Shown: positions 1 to 6,718 of the stretch, in pieces
Numbering within the stretch: position 1 is the first letter of the stretch
Layout: each line of letters opens with the position of its first letter
NCBI GenBank assembly: GCA_958349075.1
Contig: CATWBR010000109.1
Span: 1 to 11,107 of the forward strand
Source of the DNA: an uncultured Clostridium sp.
GTDB lineage: Bacteria > Bacillota > Clostridia > Lachnospirales > Lachnospiraceae
Direction: 5' to 3'
Length of the DNA stretch: 11,107 bases
The notes under the pieces: generated by a model
Databases searched by the model: none
The model's input: the letters and a program-made list of their open reading frames with translations, nothing else
Told to the model about the DNA's origin: nothing
Translations under genes and position numbers: made by a program

Positions 1-123
1 TAATTATTATCAATATTGTCAGAACTCCCTTTTTTCTCTTTCTACCGTTTAAAACAGGCCCGCCTCCCGTACAGCAATATAGCCCCTGCACGGAAGGCAG
101 ACCCTCTCACGCGATATCCGGTT

Positions 124-390
124 TTACTGTCTGTCTCCAGCCCAGCATCTGCACTGTTCAATGCGTTTACCATCGTCTCCCTGCTGCTCATCGTACGCAA
201 ACTGCTTCAGCAGGCCGCACGGAAATTCACCGCACAGTCCGCAGTGCTCCTGTTCTTTCTCCTCACAGCAGACTTTTAAGGGGCAGCTTTCACCCCAGAA
301 CGGTTTGTCAATATATATGCAGCCTTTACACCCCATCTGCTCTTTATATTCACATTCTCCGCATAAAATACCGCATCTCGACTCTGCCAT
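124..390 (-). CDS. DUF3795-like small cysteine-rich protein
   Basis: An 88-residue protein with 13 cysteines, many in CxxC or CxxxC spacing: C6, C10, C13, C21, C24, C36, C41, C42, C50, C53, C58, C80 and C82. The opening (CGILCGECEYK) and the later CGLCGEFPC segment match the pattern I associate with DUF3795, a small family of unknown function in Clostridia and Archaea presumed to bind metal, perhaps zinc or an Fe-S cluster. No signal peptide or membrane segment is visible, so it is probably cytosolic. The ATG is preceded by AAGGAGG at a good distance, which fixes the start. It lies downstream of the ABC operon but is separated from it by a strong terminator, so it is probably transcribed alone. 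The family call is from memory of the motif pattern, and the metal binding is inferred from the cysteines. Confidence 0.75.
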   Translation of the reverse strand: MAESRCGILCGECEYKEQMGCKGCIYIDKPFWGESCPLKVCCEEKEQEHCGLCGEFPCGLLKQFAYDEQQGDDGKRIEQCRCWAGDRQ

Positions 391-425
391 AACCTATTCC
401 TCCTTTTTGTGTCTTTTGATGTCTT

Positions 426-462
426 ATTTTACCAAACGTAACATGACAACTGTCTGTCATGT
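426..462 (-). promoter_or_regulatory. Possible promoter and operator palindrome of the DUF3795 gene
   Basis: A perfect inverted repeat ACATGACA-6 nt-TGTCATGT occupies 441-462. A leftward -10-like hexamer TAAAAT (complement of 426-431) lies just downstream. The -35 position for that -10 would fall at 449-454, inside the repeat, where the sequence (GACAGT) is a poor match to consensus. A weak -35 covered by a palindrome suggests activator- or repressor-controlled expression. The regulator is unknown and no start site has been mapped, so this is inferred from base pattern alone. Confidence 0.4.
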
Positions 463-485
463 CATATCAATAAGAGAAACGCATC

Positions 486-531
486 AAAAAACGCATGGCG
501 GAAGGCGTGCATCCCTGCCGCCTCCCGCCAT
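486..531 (-). terminator. Intrinsic terminator of the ABC-transporter operon
   Basis: Read leftward, a 13-bp GC-rich stem is formed by 519-531 pairing with 495-507 (one G-U pair), with an 11-nt loop. After GCG, a run of six U follows (the A run at 486-491). It lies 16 nt past the stop of the second ABC gene and before the DUF3795 gene, so it separates the two transcription units. Confidence 0.88.
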
Positions 532-546
532 TTAAAAACAGACCGC

Positions 547-2289
547 TTATATTCCCCATCTCAGGCTCTGCCCCTGCAGCTTTGCCATATGTCTGTATAC
601 CCCATTTTGCTTCATCAGCTCTTCCGGAGTTCCCTGCTCGGCCACGCAGCCGTCTTTTAATACCACGATTTTGTCGGCCCCTGCCACGGTTCTCATCCGA
701 TGGGCGATAATCAGAACGGTTTTCTCCCTGACAAGATTGGAAATCGCCTCCTGCACAAGAGTCTCATTTTCCACGTCCAGGGATGCGGTGGCCTCATCCA
801 TCAGAATGATCGGCGCATCCTTCAGAAGCGCCCTTGCTATGGAGAGTCGCTGTCTCTCCCCTCCCGACAGGGTGGAACCGTTTTCCCCGATCCTGGTCTG
901 GTATCCTTCGGGCAGCCGCATGATAAATTCCTCGCACTGCGCCGCCCTGGCGGCTGCCATAACATCCTCGTCACCGGCCCCCTTTCTGCCAAGCCTGATG
1001 TTTTCCATTATTGTATTATTGAACAGTACCACGTCCTGGAACACGATAGAAAAACTCTTAAGCAGAGTCTCCGGCTCCACATCATTGACATTGGTGCCGC
1101 CAATCGTAATTTTCCCCCTGTCAATATCCCAGAATCTGGCCGCCAGCTTGGCGCTCGTAGACTTTCCTCCGCCGGAAGGCCCGACGAGAGCCGTTACCTG
1201 GCCCTGTCTGGCGGTAAACGATACATCTCTTAAAACAGCCTCTCCGCCATCATAAGAAAATCCGACATGGTCAAACATAATATCATATCCGCGGTAAGAA
1301 ACCTCTTCCCGGCCGCCCTGAACCGGCTGTTCCTCTATCACCTTCATCCTCTCCACCACAAGCAGAGTGGAATATACAGCGGAAAGATTCTGCAGGCAGC
1401 CGCTGAGAGGAAGATACAGTCTCGTCGCGGCCAGCATGAACATGATAAATACCATGAAGCCGATGGACTCCGAAACCAGCAGGGAAGCCCCGGCAAGAAC
1501 CGTCGTCGCCATTCCGATCTTCAGAAACATCTGAGCCGACATAACCAGGGTGCCGTTGAGCAGTTCCAGGCGGATTGTATCATTTTCCAAAGCCAGGAGC
1601 TTTCCGGTCAGTCCCTCCAGGTACTCCTCTCTCCGGTTATTGGCCTTGATGTCCTGGATATTCTCAATACACTCCTGGATTCCGTCGGAGGCGGCCAGCT
1701 TCTTCTCCTTCTGGCGGCGCTCCATCCGATCCACCATCGGCCTTGTTCCCGCTGCAAGAAGGAAGGAAACCGGCACCACCCAGAGTACGGAAAGAGCCAT
1801 TCGCCAGTCCGCAGCAAGCAGACCGATTCCAATCAGCACGGTGGATAAAATTGCTCCGATGAGTTCCGGAATAAAGTGGGAAAATGCCGTCTCCACAAAG
1901 GCACAGTCCGCCATAATCGTGGTCGTTAAATCGGCCAGATCACGTTTACCAAAAAAAGACAGCGGGAGCTTTCGAAGGCGTTCCGCCATTCGGATACGCA
2001 TGCTTGCACTTTCCGCGTAGGAGGCAATAAACGTGGTGTTATACTGGATATATTCAAACACATAGAGGGCAGCCAGCAGGATCACGCTGAAACCGATATA
2101 GCCCCCCAGTCCCATATCAGGAACCGCAAGATTCACCATTGGTGCAAACAGCCATTCCATAAAAATGAGTAAAAGACCCATTGGAACCATCAGCCCTATA
2201 TTGGTAAGGGCGCAGGAAAAGATAGCCTTGGTCAGGTTCTTTCCTCCCTGCTCACTTAACGCAAACTTTTTCTGTAAATATCTGCTCAT
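547..2289 (-). CDS. ABC transporter, fused permease/ATPase half-transporter (second of pair)
   Basis: A 580-residue type IV (exporter-fold) ABC half-transporter. The N-terminal half, about residues 20-310, holds the hydrophobic segments of a six-helix membrane domain. The C-terminal ATPase has A-loop Tyr346, Walker A GPSGGGKST at 370-378, Q-loop Gln418, signature LSGGE at 474-478, Walker B with Asp498-Glu499, a normal SLD D-loop and H-loop His530. All catalytic residues are present. I chose the ATG at 2289 because it overlaps the preceding stop in an ATGA arrangement and has AGGTGG upstream; an ATG seven codons earlier (2310) lacks an RBS. It almost certainly dimerises with the product of the preceding gene. 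Membrane-domain motifs such as LSFFGKRDLADLTT recall the IrtB/YbtQ subgroup, which handles siderophores, but drug or peptide export is equally possible. Substrate unknown. Confidence 0.93.
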   Translation of the reverse strand: MSRYLQKKFALSEQGGKNLTKAIFSCALTNIGLMVPMGLLLIFMEWLFAPMVNLAVPDMGLGGYIGFSVILLAALYVFEYIQYNTTFIASYAESASMRIRMAERLRKLPLSFFGKRDLADLTTTIMADCAFVETAFSHFIPELIGAILSTVLIGIGLLAADWRMALSVLWVVPVSFLLAAGTRPMVDRMERRQKEKKLAASDGIQECIENIQDIKANNRREEYLEGLTGKLLALENDTIRLELLNGTLVMSAQMFLKIGMATTVLAGASLLVSESIGFMVFIMFMLAATRLYLPLSGCLQNLSAVYSTLLVVERMKVIEEQPVQGGREEVSYRGYDIMFDHVGFSYDGGEAVLRDVSFTARQGQVTALVGPSGGGKSTSAKLAARFWDIDRGKITIGGTNVNDVEPETLLKSFSIVFQDVVLFNNTIMENIRLGRKGAGDEDVMAAARAAQCEEFIMRLPEGYQTRIGENGSTLSGGERQRLSIARALLKDAPIILMDEATASLDVENETLVQEAISNLVREKTVLIIAHRMRTVAGADKIVVLKDGCVAEQGTPEELMKQNGVYRHMAKLQGQSLRWGI

Positions 2290-4124
2290 GCCTTTCCACC
2301 TACCTTCCATTCAACCGACATCTGGTAATTTTTCCACATTGATGCATACAGTCCGTCTTCGGCAAGTAATTCCTCGTGCCTGCCCTGTTCGGCTATGCGG
2401 CCTTCCTCCATGACAAAAATCTGATCGGCCCGGCACACGGTGGAAAGCCTGTGGGCAATCATCACCACCGTCTTTCCCTCCACCAGTTTTTCAAAGGCCT
2501 GCTGGATTAAATACTCATTATCGGGATCTGCAAACGCGGTTGCCTCATCTAAAAGCACAATGGGCGCGTCCTTTAAAATCGCCCTGGCCAGGGCAATCCT
2601 CTGAACCTCCCCTCCCGAGAGATAAACTCCCTTCGTGCCGACGACCGTATCAAGCCCATTCGGCATTTTCTCAATAATATCCTCGCACCTGGCCGCAGAT
2701 ATGGCGTATTCCACTTCGCTCTTTGCAGCGTCCGGCCTGGCCGCGCGGATATTGTTCAGCAGGCTGTCCTTAAATAAATGGCTGTCCTGGAAAACAAAAC
2801 TGACAAGCTTCATCAGTTCTTCCGTCCCGATGTTCCTCACATCCACACCGCCGATGGAAATGCTGCCCTGGTTCACATCGAAAAATCTCGGTATCAGGCT
2901 TGCCAGCGTCGTCTTTCCGCTCCCGGACGCACCGACAACGGCAGCCGTCGTCCCCTGGGGCACGGTAAGCGATACATGCGAAAGGGCCGGAACCGGATTT
3001 TCTCCCGGCGCTTCTTTACGGTAGGAAAAGGAAACGTCCCTGAAGCAAATCGCTGCATCTTCCGGTTTTTCAGACTTTAAAGGCTCCGCGAGGGGCTTTT
3101 CATTTACGATTTCAAGAATCCTTCTGAGAGCATCGTTGGCCTTCATTGTGTTCTCGCTGGTCCACATGATTTTATCCATCATTGATACGCAGATCGGTGT
3201 GAACAGAATATAAAATGTGAGATCCAGGGCCACCGTCGTGTAAGCGGCCTGTGATGCGATATCCCCCGCCAGCAGAAACCCTGCCGGAATCAGAACCGCA
3301 AACACTCCGTTGATGCTCACCGTGTAGCAGCACATCGGGATCCTCAGGGAACCGGCATAATTCATCGCCCAGTTCTTATAGCGCAGGATGGAATCGTGAA
3401 AACTTCTAAAGGAAAAAATGCTCTGCTGGAATGTCTTTACCACCGGTATTCCCCTCACATACTCCACCGCCTCATTGTTCATATCCTCCAATGCATTTTG
3501 GTATTCATTCATGGCTTTGGCCATTCCCGGCCCCATCATGCGGCTTAAAAAGAACACGCCGACCGCCATCGGAATCAGGCTGATCAGGCCGAATCTAAAG
3601 TCATAAACGAGAAGCATCACAAGCACGGCTGCCGGCGTCACAATGGCTCCCGCCAGGTCGGGCAGTTGATGCGCCAGATACGTTTCCGTCTGGCCTGCCC
3701 CATCATCAATAATTCTTCGTATTTTTCCGCTTCCCACCTGTTTAAAATAACCGATTGGAAGGCGCGACAGATGATAGAGCGCCACTGTTTTCAGATTTCT
3801 GGCCGTGCGGAATGCCGATATATGGGTACACATCAGCGCACAAAAATACAGGAACATGCTGAGAAGGGATGAGCCCACCGCCATCCATCCCCAGTGCACA
3901 AGACTTCCTCCGTCAAGACCCGACGACCAGCCGAGCACCGTCTCCTTTATCACATTCCACATGCAGATGTAGGGAAACAGTCCCACCACGGCGCTGATAC
4001 CGGACATTACGCAGCCGAGAACCGTGAGATACCGGTGTTTCCCGGCAAACGTCATCAGTGAGATTTTGCCCGTCCCGGGCAGTTTTGTCATTATCTTTTT
4101 CGTATCTCCATACCTGTCTTCCAC
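2286..4124 (-). CDS. ABC transporter, fused permease/ATPase half-transporter (first of pair)
   Basis: A 612-residue ABC half-transporter with an N-terminal membrane domain (about residues 25-330) and a C-terminal ATPase: A-loop Tyr368, Walker A GASGSGKTT at 398-406, Q-loop Gln446, signature LSGGE at 502-506, Walker B with Asp526-Glu527, and H-loop His558. The D-loop reads AFAD instead of the usual SALD, a possible asymmetry between the two subunits. The start is GTG at 4124 with GGAGGAG six nt upstream. Its stop overlaps the next ABC gene by 4 nt, so translation is coupled and a heterodimer is expected. The segment SGKIRRIIDDGAGQTE resembles the YbtP/IrtA-like subgroup. It lies 117 nt after tetR on the same strand and is probably controlled by it. 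The substrate cannot be read from the sequence. Confidence 0.93.
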   Translation of the reverse strand: MEDRYGDTKKIMTKLPGTGKISLMTFAGKHRYLTVLGCVMSGISAVVGLFPYICMWNVIKETVLGWSSGLDGGSLVHWGWMAVGSSLLSMFLYFCALMCTHISAFRTARNLKTVALYHLSRLPIGYFKQVGSGKIRRIIDDGAGQTETYLAHQLPDLAGAIVTPAAVLVMLLVYDFRFGLISLIPMAVGVFFLSRMMGPGMAKAMNEYQNALEDMNNEAVEYVRGIPVVKTFQQSIFSFRSFHDSILRYKNWAMNYAGSLRIPMCCYTVSINGVFAVLIPAGFLLAGDIASQAAYTTVALDLTFYILFTPICVSMMDKIMWTSENTMKANDALRRILEIVNEKPLAEPLKSEKPEDAAICFRDVSFSYRKEAPGENPVPALSHVSLTVPQGTTAAVVGASGSGKTTLASLIPRFFDVNQGSISIGGVDVRNIGTEELMKLVSFVFQDSHLFKDSLLNNIRAARPDAAKSEVEYAISAARCEDIIEKMPNGLDTVVGTKGVYLSGGEVQRIALARAILKDAPIVLLDEATAFADPDNEYLIQQAFEKLVEGKTVVMIAHRLSTVCRADQIFVMEEGRIAEQGRHEELLAEDGLYASMWKNYQMSVEWKVGGKA

Positions 4125-4170
4125 TAATTTCTCCTCCTTTTAAATCGTCAGAACCATCGCCGGCAAAATA

Positions 4171-4186
4171 GTTAGTTTTAACTAAC
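4171..4186. promoter_or_regulatory. Inverted repeat in the tetR-ABC gap
   Basis: GTTAGTT-TT-AACTAAC is a 7-bp-arm inverted repeat in the 117-nt space between tetR and the first ABC gene. It could be a second operator controlling the ABC genes separately from tetR, or a small hairpin in the shared mRNA (read leftward it is followed by UAUUUUG). Its half-site differs from the palindrome upstream of tetR, although both contain GTTA/TAAC. I found no convincing promoter boxes beside it. Confidence 0.35.
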
Positions 4187-4241
4187 CATTCGGTATAACT
4201 ACTTGCTTCCTTCTCATACATTCTCTCCGTCCCGCTCTCCT

Positions 4242-4862
4242 CTAAAGATTCAGAATCCCCGCCCATCCCGCATGCTGGAAACGGCCCAGAATTACCGCGC
4301 AGGACAGCGCCCGTTCCCTTGGCACGTCATGGGCCACGAACTCCTGAAGCTGCTGAAAAAAAGAGCGGCAGACAATATGGATCAGCGTATCATCCAGTTC
4401 CGGCACTTCCCGGCCCAGTTCCTTTACCGCTGCGACAAAATCGCGGCATGACTGCTCCTCCACTTTGGCCAGGAGGGAAAAAAACGCCTCATCGCTTCCC
4501 GGCGCACCGCAGCACAAAAGGAGCTTAAATGCCTCAAAATGGTCATAGACATAATTGATCAGCCATGGCACATATTCATCGGTAACGGTTGCAAGCTCTC
4601 TCACCTGCTCCTTTGGCGCAAGCGAGGCGAAATCCTCGTGAACCTCAATATACCGGTCCACCAGCCCCTGGGCAGCCTCCCCCGTCAGTGCCTCAAAGAT
4701 GGCCTCTTTTCCCGAAAAGCAGCCGTATATGGCCCCGGTCGTAACGGATGCGGCAGCGGCGATTCTTCTTAGAGACGCCTTCTCGTACCCATATGTCAAA
4801 AATTCATTTTTCCCCGCCTCCAGTATGGCGTCGGCCGTATTTTTAATTGTGTTTCCTATCAT
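4242..4862 (-). CDS. TetR/AcrR-family transcriptional regulator
   Basis: A 206-residue protein with a TetR-type N-terminal DNA-binding domain: a helix around 8-24, then the helix-turn-helix at about 28-50 (RRIAAAASVTTGAIYGCFSG), including the typical family ending of Gly, aromatic and a Lys-Glu pair. The remainder is a helical, ligand-binding and dimerisation domain with no recognisable substrate signature. AGGAG lies about 11 nt before the ATG. It is the first gene of a leftward unit with two ABC half-transporters, so it most likely represses itself and the transporter until an effector, perhaps a transported compound, binds. A near-perfect palindrome over its own promoter supports autorepression. 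The family is clear; the effector is unknown. Confidence 0.92.
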   Translation of the reverse strand: MIGNTIKNTADAILEAGKNEFLTYGYEKASLRRIAAAASVTTGAIYGCFSGKEAIFEALTGEAAQGLVDRYIEVHEDFASLAPKEQVRELATVTDEYVPWLINYVYDHFEAFKLLLCCGAPGSDEAFFSLLAKVEEQSCRDFVAAVKELGREVPELDDTLIHIVCRSFFQQLQEFVAHDVPRERALSCAVILGRFQHAGWAGILNL

Positions 4863-4884
4863 AATCCGGATATCTCCTCAAATG

Positions 4885-4908
4885 TAACAGTGTTATATAA
4901 CACCGTTA
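4885..4908. promoter_or_regulatory. Putative TetR operator, 24-bp palindrome
   Basis: The core GTGTTATATAACAC (4890-4903) is a perfect 14-bp palindrome. The flanks TAAC (4885-4888) and GTTA (4905-4908) continue the symmetry with a single mismatched pair (4889/4904). It overlaps the end of the tetR -10 box and the predicted start site, the classic position for steric repression. Confidence 0.75.
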
Positions 4909-4936
4909 TAATACAACTGAATGGAGCATCCGTCAA
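4908..4936 (-). promoter_or_regulatory. Promoter of the tetR-ABC operon
   Basis: Read leftward, -35 TTGACG (complement of 4931-4936), a 17-bp spacer, and -10 TATTAT (complement of 4908-4913). The predicted transcription start is near 4901, inside the palindrome, giving a short leader of about 40 nt before the tetR ATG. Confidence 0.72.
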
Positions 4937-4988
4937 GATTTCCAACTGACTTCTTTTCTCAACAAATGCGGATCCGCCTCTTCCTCCC

Positions 4989-5903
4989 CTACAGCCCCGC
5001 ATAAAACGCCTTCGTCATTTTGATAAAGTCCTCCGCCTGCGGAGTCAGGAACGCATTCTTTTTATACAGAATCAGCAGAGGCACGCAAAACGGCGGATCG
5101 TCAACGGTGAAAAGCGCCAGACGGTCCAGATGGGGTACATGGCGGATTCCGCCCTCCGGCAGAAAGGTGATGCCGAACCCTTCACTGACCAGATTGACCG
5201 CCGTTGTGCTGCTTGTCGTATAAAGAATGTCGGCGTTCTGCATATTCATTCTCACAAACAGGTTTTCCATGGCCTGTCCCATTACCTGCTCATTCGGCAG
5301 AAGAATAAAGCGTTCCCCCCGCAGCTCCTGCATATCAATATATGCGGGGCGGGCGTGAGAAGTCTTTTTGCTCCGCACAGCCGGGTGGGACTTATTGGCC
5401 ACCAAAAACATTTTTTCATAAAAAACGGCCTGATAGACAAATCCGTCCATCTTATTCGGGATATTCATTAAGGCAAAATCCAGCCTGTCTTCCTCCAGCA
5501 GCCCGGACAATATATTCGAATGGTTTTCGTGCAGCACAATCCGCACCTCGGGATGTGAAGCGGCAAAGGCCGGAAGGATGTCCGGCAGAAGTACGGAACC
5601 GCGCCACGGCGTCATCCCCACGTTCAGGGTCTGCCTGCTGCCCGTCCTCAGCCCCTCCACCTGTGATTCGAACTTGCCGGTGAGGGTTCCCACGCTTTCC
5701 AGATAACTGAGATAGAGCCTCCCTGCCTCCGTCAGGACAAGGGGGGTGTGGCTTCGGTCAAACAGCTTCATCTGCAGCTCCTGTTCCAGCCTTCCGATGC
5801 ACTGGCTCAGATACGGCTGTGACAGATACAGCTTTTCCGCCGCCCTGGAAATACTTCCCTCCCTGGCGACCGTCAAAAAATATTCCGGATTTTTAGTGTA
5901 CAT
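4989..5903 (-). CDS. LysR-family transcriptional regulator
   Basis: A 304-residue protein of normal LysR length. The winged helix-turn-helix fills residues 1-60, with the typical run SISRAAEKLYLSQPYLSQ at 17-34 followed by IGRLEQELQMKLFDR. A linker helix follows at about 61-90. From about 92 (LNVGMTPWRG) a two-lobed periplasmic-binding-like effector domain runs to the end, including GITFLPEGG near the end of the second lobe. The start is an ATG with GGGAGG six nt upstream. LysR regulators commonly activate a divergent target and repress themselves. The gene read divergently is a 56-codon orphan, so the target may be that gene or lie elsewhere. No clear terminator is visible after the stop, so some read-through towards tetR is possible. 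The effector cannot be predicted. Confidence 0.93.
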   Translation of the reverse strand: MYTKNPEYFLTVAREGSISRAAEKLYLSQPYLSQCIGRLEQELQMKLFDRSHTPLVLTEAGRLYLSYLESVGTLTGKFESQVEGLRTGSRQTLNVGMTPWRGSVLLPDILPAFAASHPEVRIVLHENHSNILSGLLEEDRLDFALMNIPNKMDGFVYQAVFYEKMFLVANKSHPAVRSKKTSHARPAYIDMQELRGERFILLPNEQVMGQAMENLFVRMNMQNADILYTTSSTTAVNLVSEGFGITFLPEGGIRHVPHLDRLALFTVDDPPFCVPLLILYKKNAFLTPQAEDFIKMTKAFYAGL

Positions 5904-6110
5904 TTCTTTCCTCCCAGACTGAAAAAGATTGACAAACAGCTTGATTTTTAAGTATTTTTCCGCATCATGGCACTGTTTCAGGCATAAGATTTATCGTTTC
6001 TCATATTGCAAATTACTTATATCTTTATGACAGAACCGGGAATAGGCATCATGATTCAATCGTGTTATATTATTTTCAACATAAAAAACACTTTTGATTC
6101 CTTATCCCCC

Positions 6111-6139
6111 ATAATAATATTGCAATACCTGATTGTCAA
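6111..6139 (-). promoter_or_regulatory. Promoter of the lysR-type gene
   Basis: Leftward -35 TTGACA (complement of 6134-6139, perfect consensus), a 17-bp spacer, and -10 TATTAT (complement of 6111-6116). The start would be near 6104, leaving an unusually long leader of about 200 nt before the ATG at 5903. I recognise no riboswitch or leader gene in that stretch, which is AT-rich. A weaker promoter nearer the gene cannot be excluded. Confidence 0.65.
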
Positions 6140-6148
6140 GAAATCAGG
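6128..6148. promoter_or_regulatory. Inverted repeat over the lysR -35 box (candidate LysR site)
   Basis: CCTGATT (6128-6134), a 7-nt centre, and AATCAGG (6142-6148) form a perfect 7-bp-arm inverted repeat overlapping the -35 hexamer of the leftward promoter. It sits in the 333-nt intergenic stretch between lysR and the divergent small gene, where LysR proteins usually bind. Weak rightward elements (TTGTCA at 6133-6138 and ATTAAA at 6155-6160, 16 bp apart) overlap it and could serve the small gene. Confidence 0.5.
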
Positions 6149-6167
6149 CGAGGAATTAAAAGTCACG

Positions 6168-6196
6168 TAACAGTCCGGCCTTTCGCCAAACTGTTA
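6168..6196. repeat. Inverted repeat upstream of the small gene
   Basis: TAACAGT (6168-6174) and ACTGTTA (6190-6196) are perfect 7-bp arms around a 15-nt centre, 40 nt upstream of the small gene's ATG. It may be a hairpin in that gene's 5' leader or a second regulator half-site pair. No specific function is recognised. Confidence 0.35.
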
Positions 6197-6236
6197 TCCC
6201 CACCCCCACAACACATTGTATGAAAGGAGAATTCCT

Positions 6237-6407
6237 ATGAAAAGAAACAATTCCGTTACATCAACAAAAGCTTCCGGGTCACAGAAAGACTTAAACCTTC
6301 TTTCAGAGGCGGAGTGCAAACTCCTTCTCGCAAGGATTGCAGGACAGCTCGGCATCAGCGATGCCCGAAACCTTCCTTATACGACAGCTCTTACCGGCCG
6401 CAGATAA
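6237..6407 (+). CDS. Hypothetical 56-residue protein, orphan gene
   Basis: This gene encodes 56 residues starting MKRNNSVTSTKASGS. The ATG at 6237 has AAAGGAG seven nt upstream, one of the best ribosome sites in the window. A TTG seven codons earlier (6216) is in frame but would start before the RBS, so I rejected it. The N-terminal 18 residues are polar and basic, rich in Ser, Thr and Lys. The middle (about 19-40, NLLSEAECKLLLARIAGQLG) should form an amphipathic helix with one Cys, and the tail ends TALTGRR. There is no signal peptide or membrane segment. It is transcribed alone: lysR diverges upstream, and a perfect-stem terminator lies 76 nt downstream. I recognise no family. A regulatory small protein or peptide precursor are possibilities, but no maturation enzyme or exporter is adjacent. 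Confidence 0.6.
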   Translation: MKRNNSVTSTKASGSQKDLNLLSEAECKLLLARIAGQLGISDARNLPYTTALTGRR

Positions 6408-6483
6408 TGACGGCTCTTGAGATATAACACGGACACTCCGGAGAAATTACGGCTGCTGCCGTGAAATTCTGACACCAGTTTAT

Positions 6484-6541
6484 AACAGGGTGGAAACAGC
6501 TCTTTTAATGACGTTGTTTCCACCCTGTTTCCCTGTTTTTA
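6484..6541 (+). terminator. Intrinsic terminator after the small gene
   Basis: Perfect 15-bp stem: AACAGGGTGGAAACA (6484-6498) pairs with TGTTTCCACCCTGTT (6515-6529), extendable by two pairs into the loop. TCCCTG and a run of five T follow at 6536-6540. It closes the small gene's unit and insulates the strong promoter starting at 6593. Confidence 0.82.
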
Positions 6542-6592
6542 TTACGTTTCCCATCCCGGCCGGAAGGGGATCAGTACACCGCATAAAAGTAC

Positions 6593-6621
6593 TTGACTTT
6601 CAGGATTTGATTTAGTATACT
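6593..6621 (+). promoter_or_regulatory. Strong vegetative promoter of the MATE operon
   Basis: -35 TTGACT (6593-6598), a 17-bp spacer, and -10 TATACT (6616-6621): one mismatch from consensus in each box. Transcription should begin about 6626-6630, leaving a leader of roughly 115 nt before the MATE ATG. A promoter this strong suits control by termination in the leader rather than by an activator. Confidence 0.85.
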
Positions 6622-6627
6622 AACCAC

Positions 6628-6718
6628 TGTTCACTCGGAGGGTGAGTCATTCGTTTGGAAATGATGAGCTGGATAAGGTGGCAGGCTGAGAAGCCTGTTA
6701 TCCTGTCCGGCTCTTTTT
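6628..6718 (+). ncRNA. Structured 5' leader, candidate guanidine-IV (mepA motif) riboswitch
   Basis: The leader between the promoter and the MATE gene contains three consecutive hairpins. Hairpin 1 pairs 6630-6636 with 6640-6646; an alternative form pairs TCAC with GTGA and leaves a 7-nt loop TCGGAGG. Hairpin 2 pairs TCATT (6647-6651) with AATGA (6660-6664) around an 8-nt loop. Hairpin 3 is an intrinsic terminator. CGGA in hairpin 1 (6636-6639) is complementary to TCCG in the 3' arm of the terminator (6706-6709), so a loop pseudoknot could compete with termination and make an ON switch. From memory, the guanidine-IV class is found upstream of mepA-like MATE genes in Firmicutes and turns expression on. 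I infer this class from architecture and context, and have not matched it to a consensus. Another transcription-attenuating leader class is possible. Confidence 0.58.
6666..6718 (+). terminator. Leader terminator (attenuator) before the MATE gene
   Basis: The 21-nt arm 6666-6686 pairs almost continuously with 6693-6713 (one mismatch, several G-U pairs) across the loop TGAGAA, and five T follow at 6714-6718. It lies inside the untranslated leader only 23 nt before the MATE start codon, so it must be regulated for the operon to be expressed. The 5' arm's many G-U pairs would make it easy to disrupt. Confidence 0.8.

Noticed and set aside
671..1848. Plus-strand reading frames of up to 194 codons opposite the ABC genes
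   Set aside because: They lie antisense to an ABC protein with all catalytic motifs intact, have no RBS or recognisable domains, and are typical antisense shadows.
2290..2310. Upstream ATG adding seven residues to the second ABC protein
   Set aside because: It lacks an RBS, while the ATG at 2289 has AGGTGG upstream and forms an ATGA overlap with the preceding stop.
3913..4266. 117-codon reading frame on the minus strand bridging tetR and the first ABC gene
   Set aside because: It overlaps the tetR end and more than 200 nt of the well-supported ABC gene, matches no family I recognise, and its later part reads as an out-of-frame shadow.
4968..4977. Terminator after the lysR gene (palindrome GCGGATCCGC)
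   Set aside because: The 10-bp palindrome has no loop and no T-rich tract following on the minus strand, so it is more likely incidental.
6216..6236. TTG start adding seven residues to the small orphan protein
   Set aside because: The excellent RBS lies inside this extension and is correctly spaced only for the ATG at 6237.
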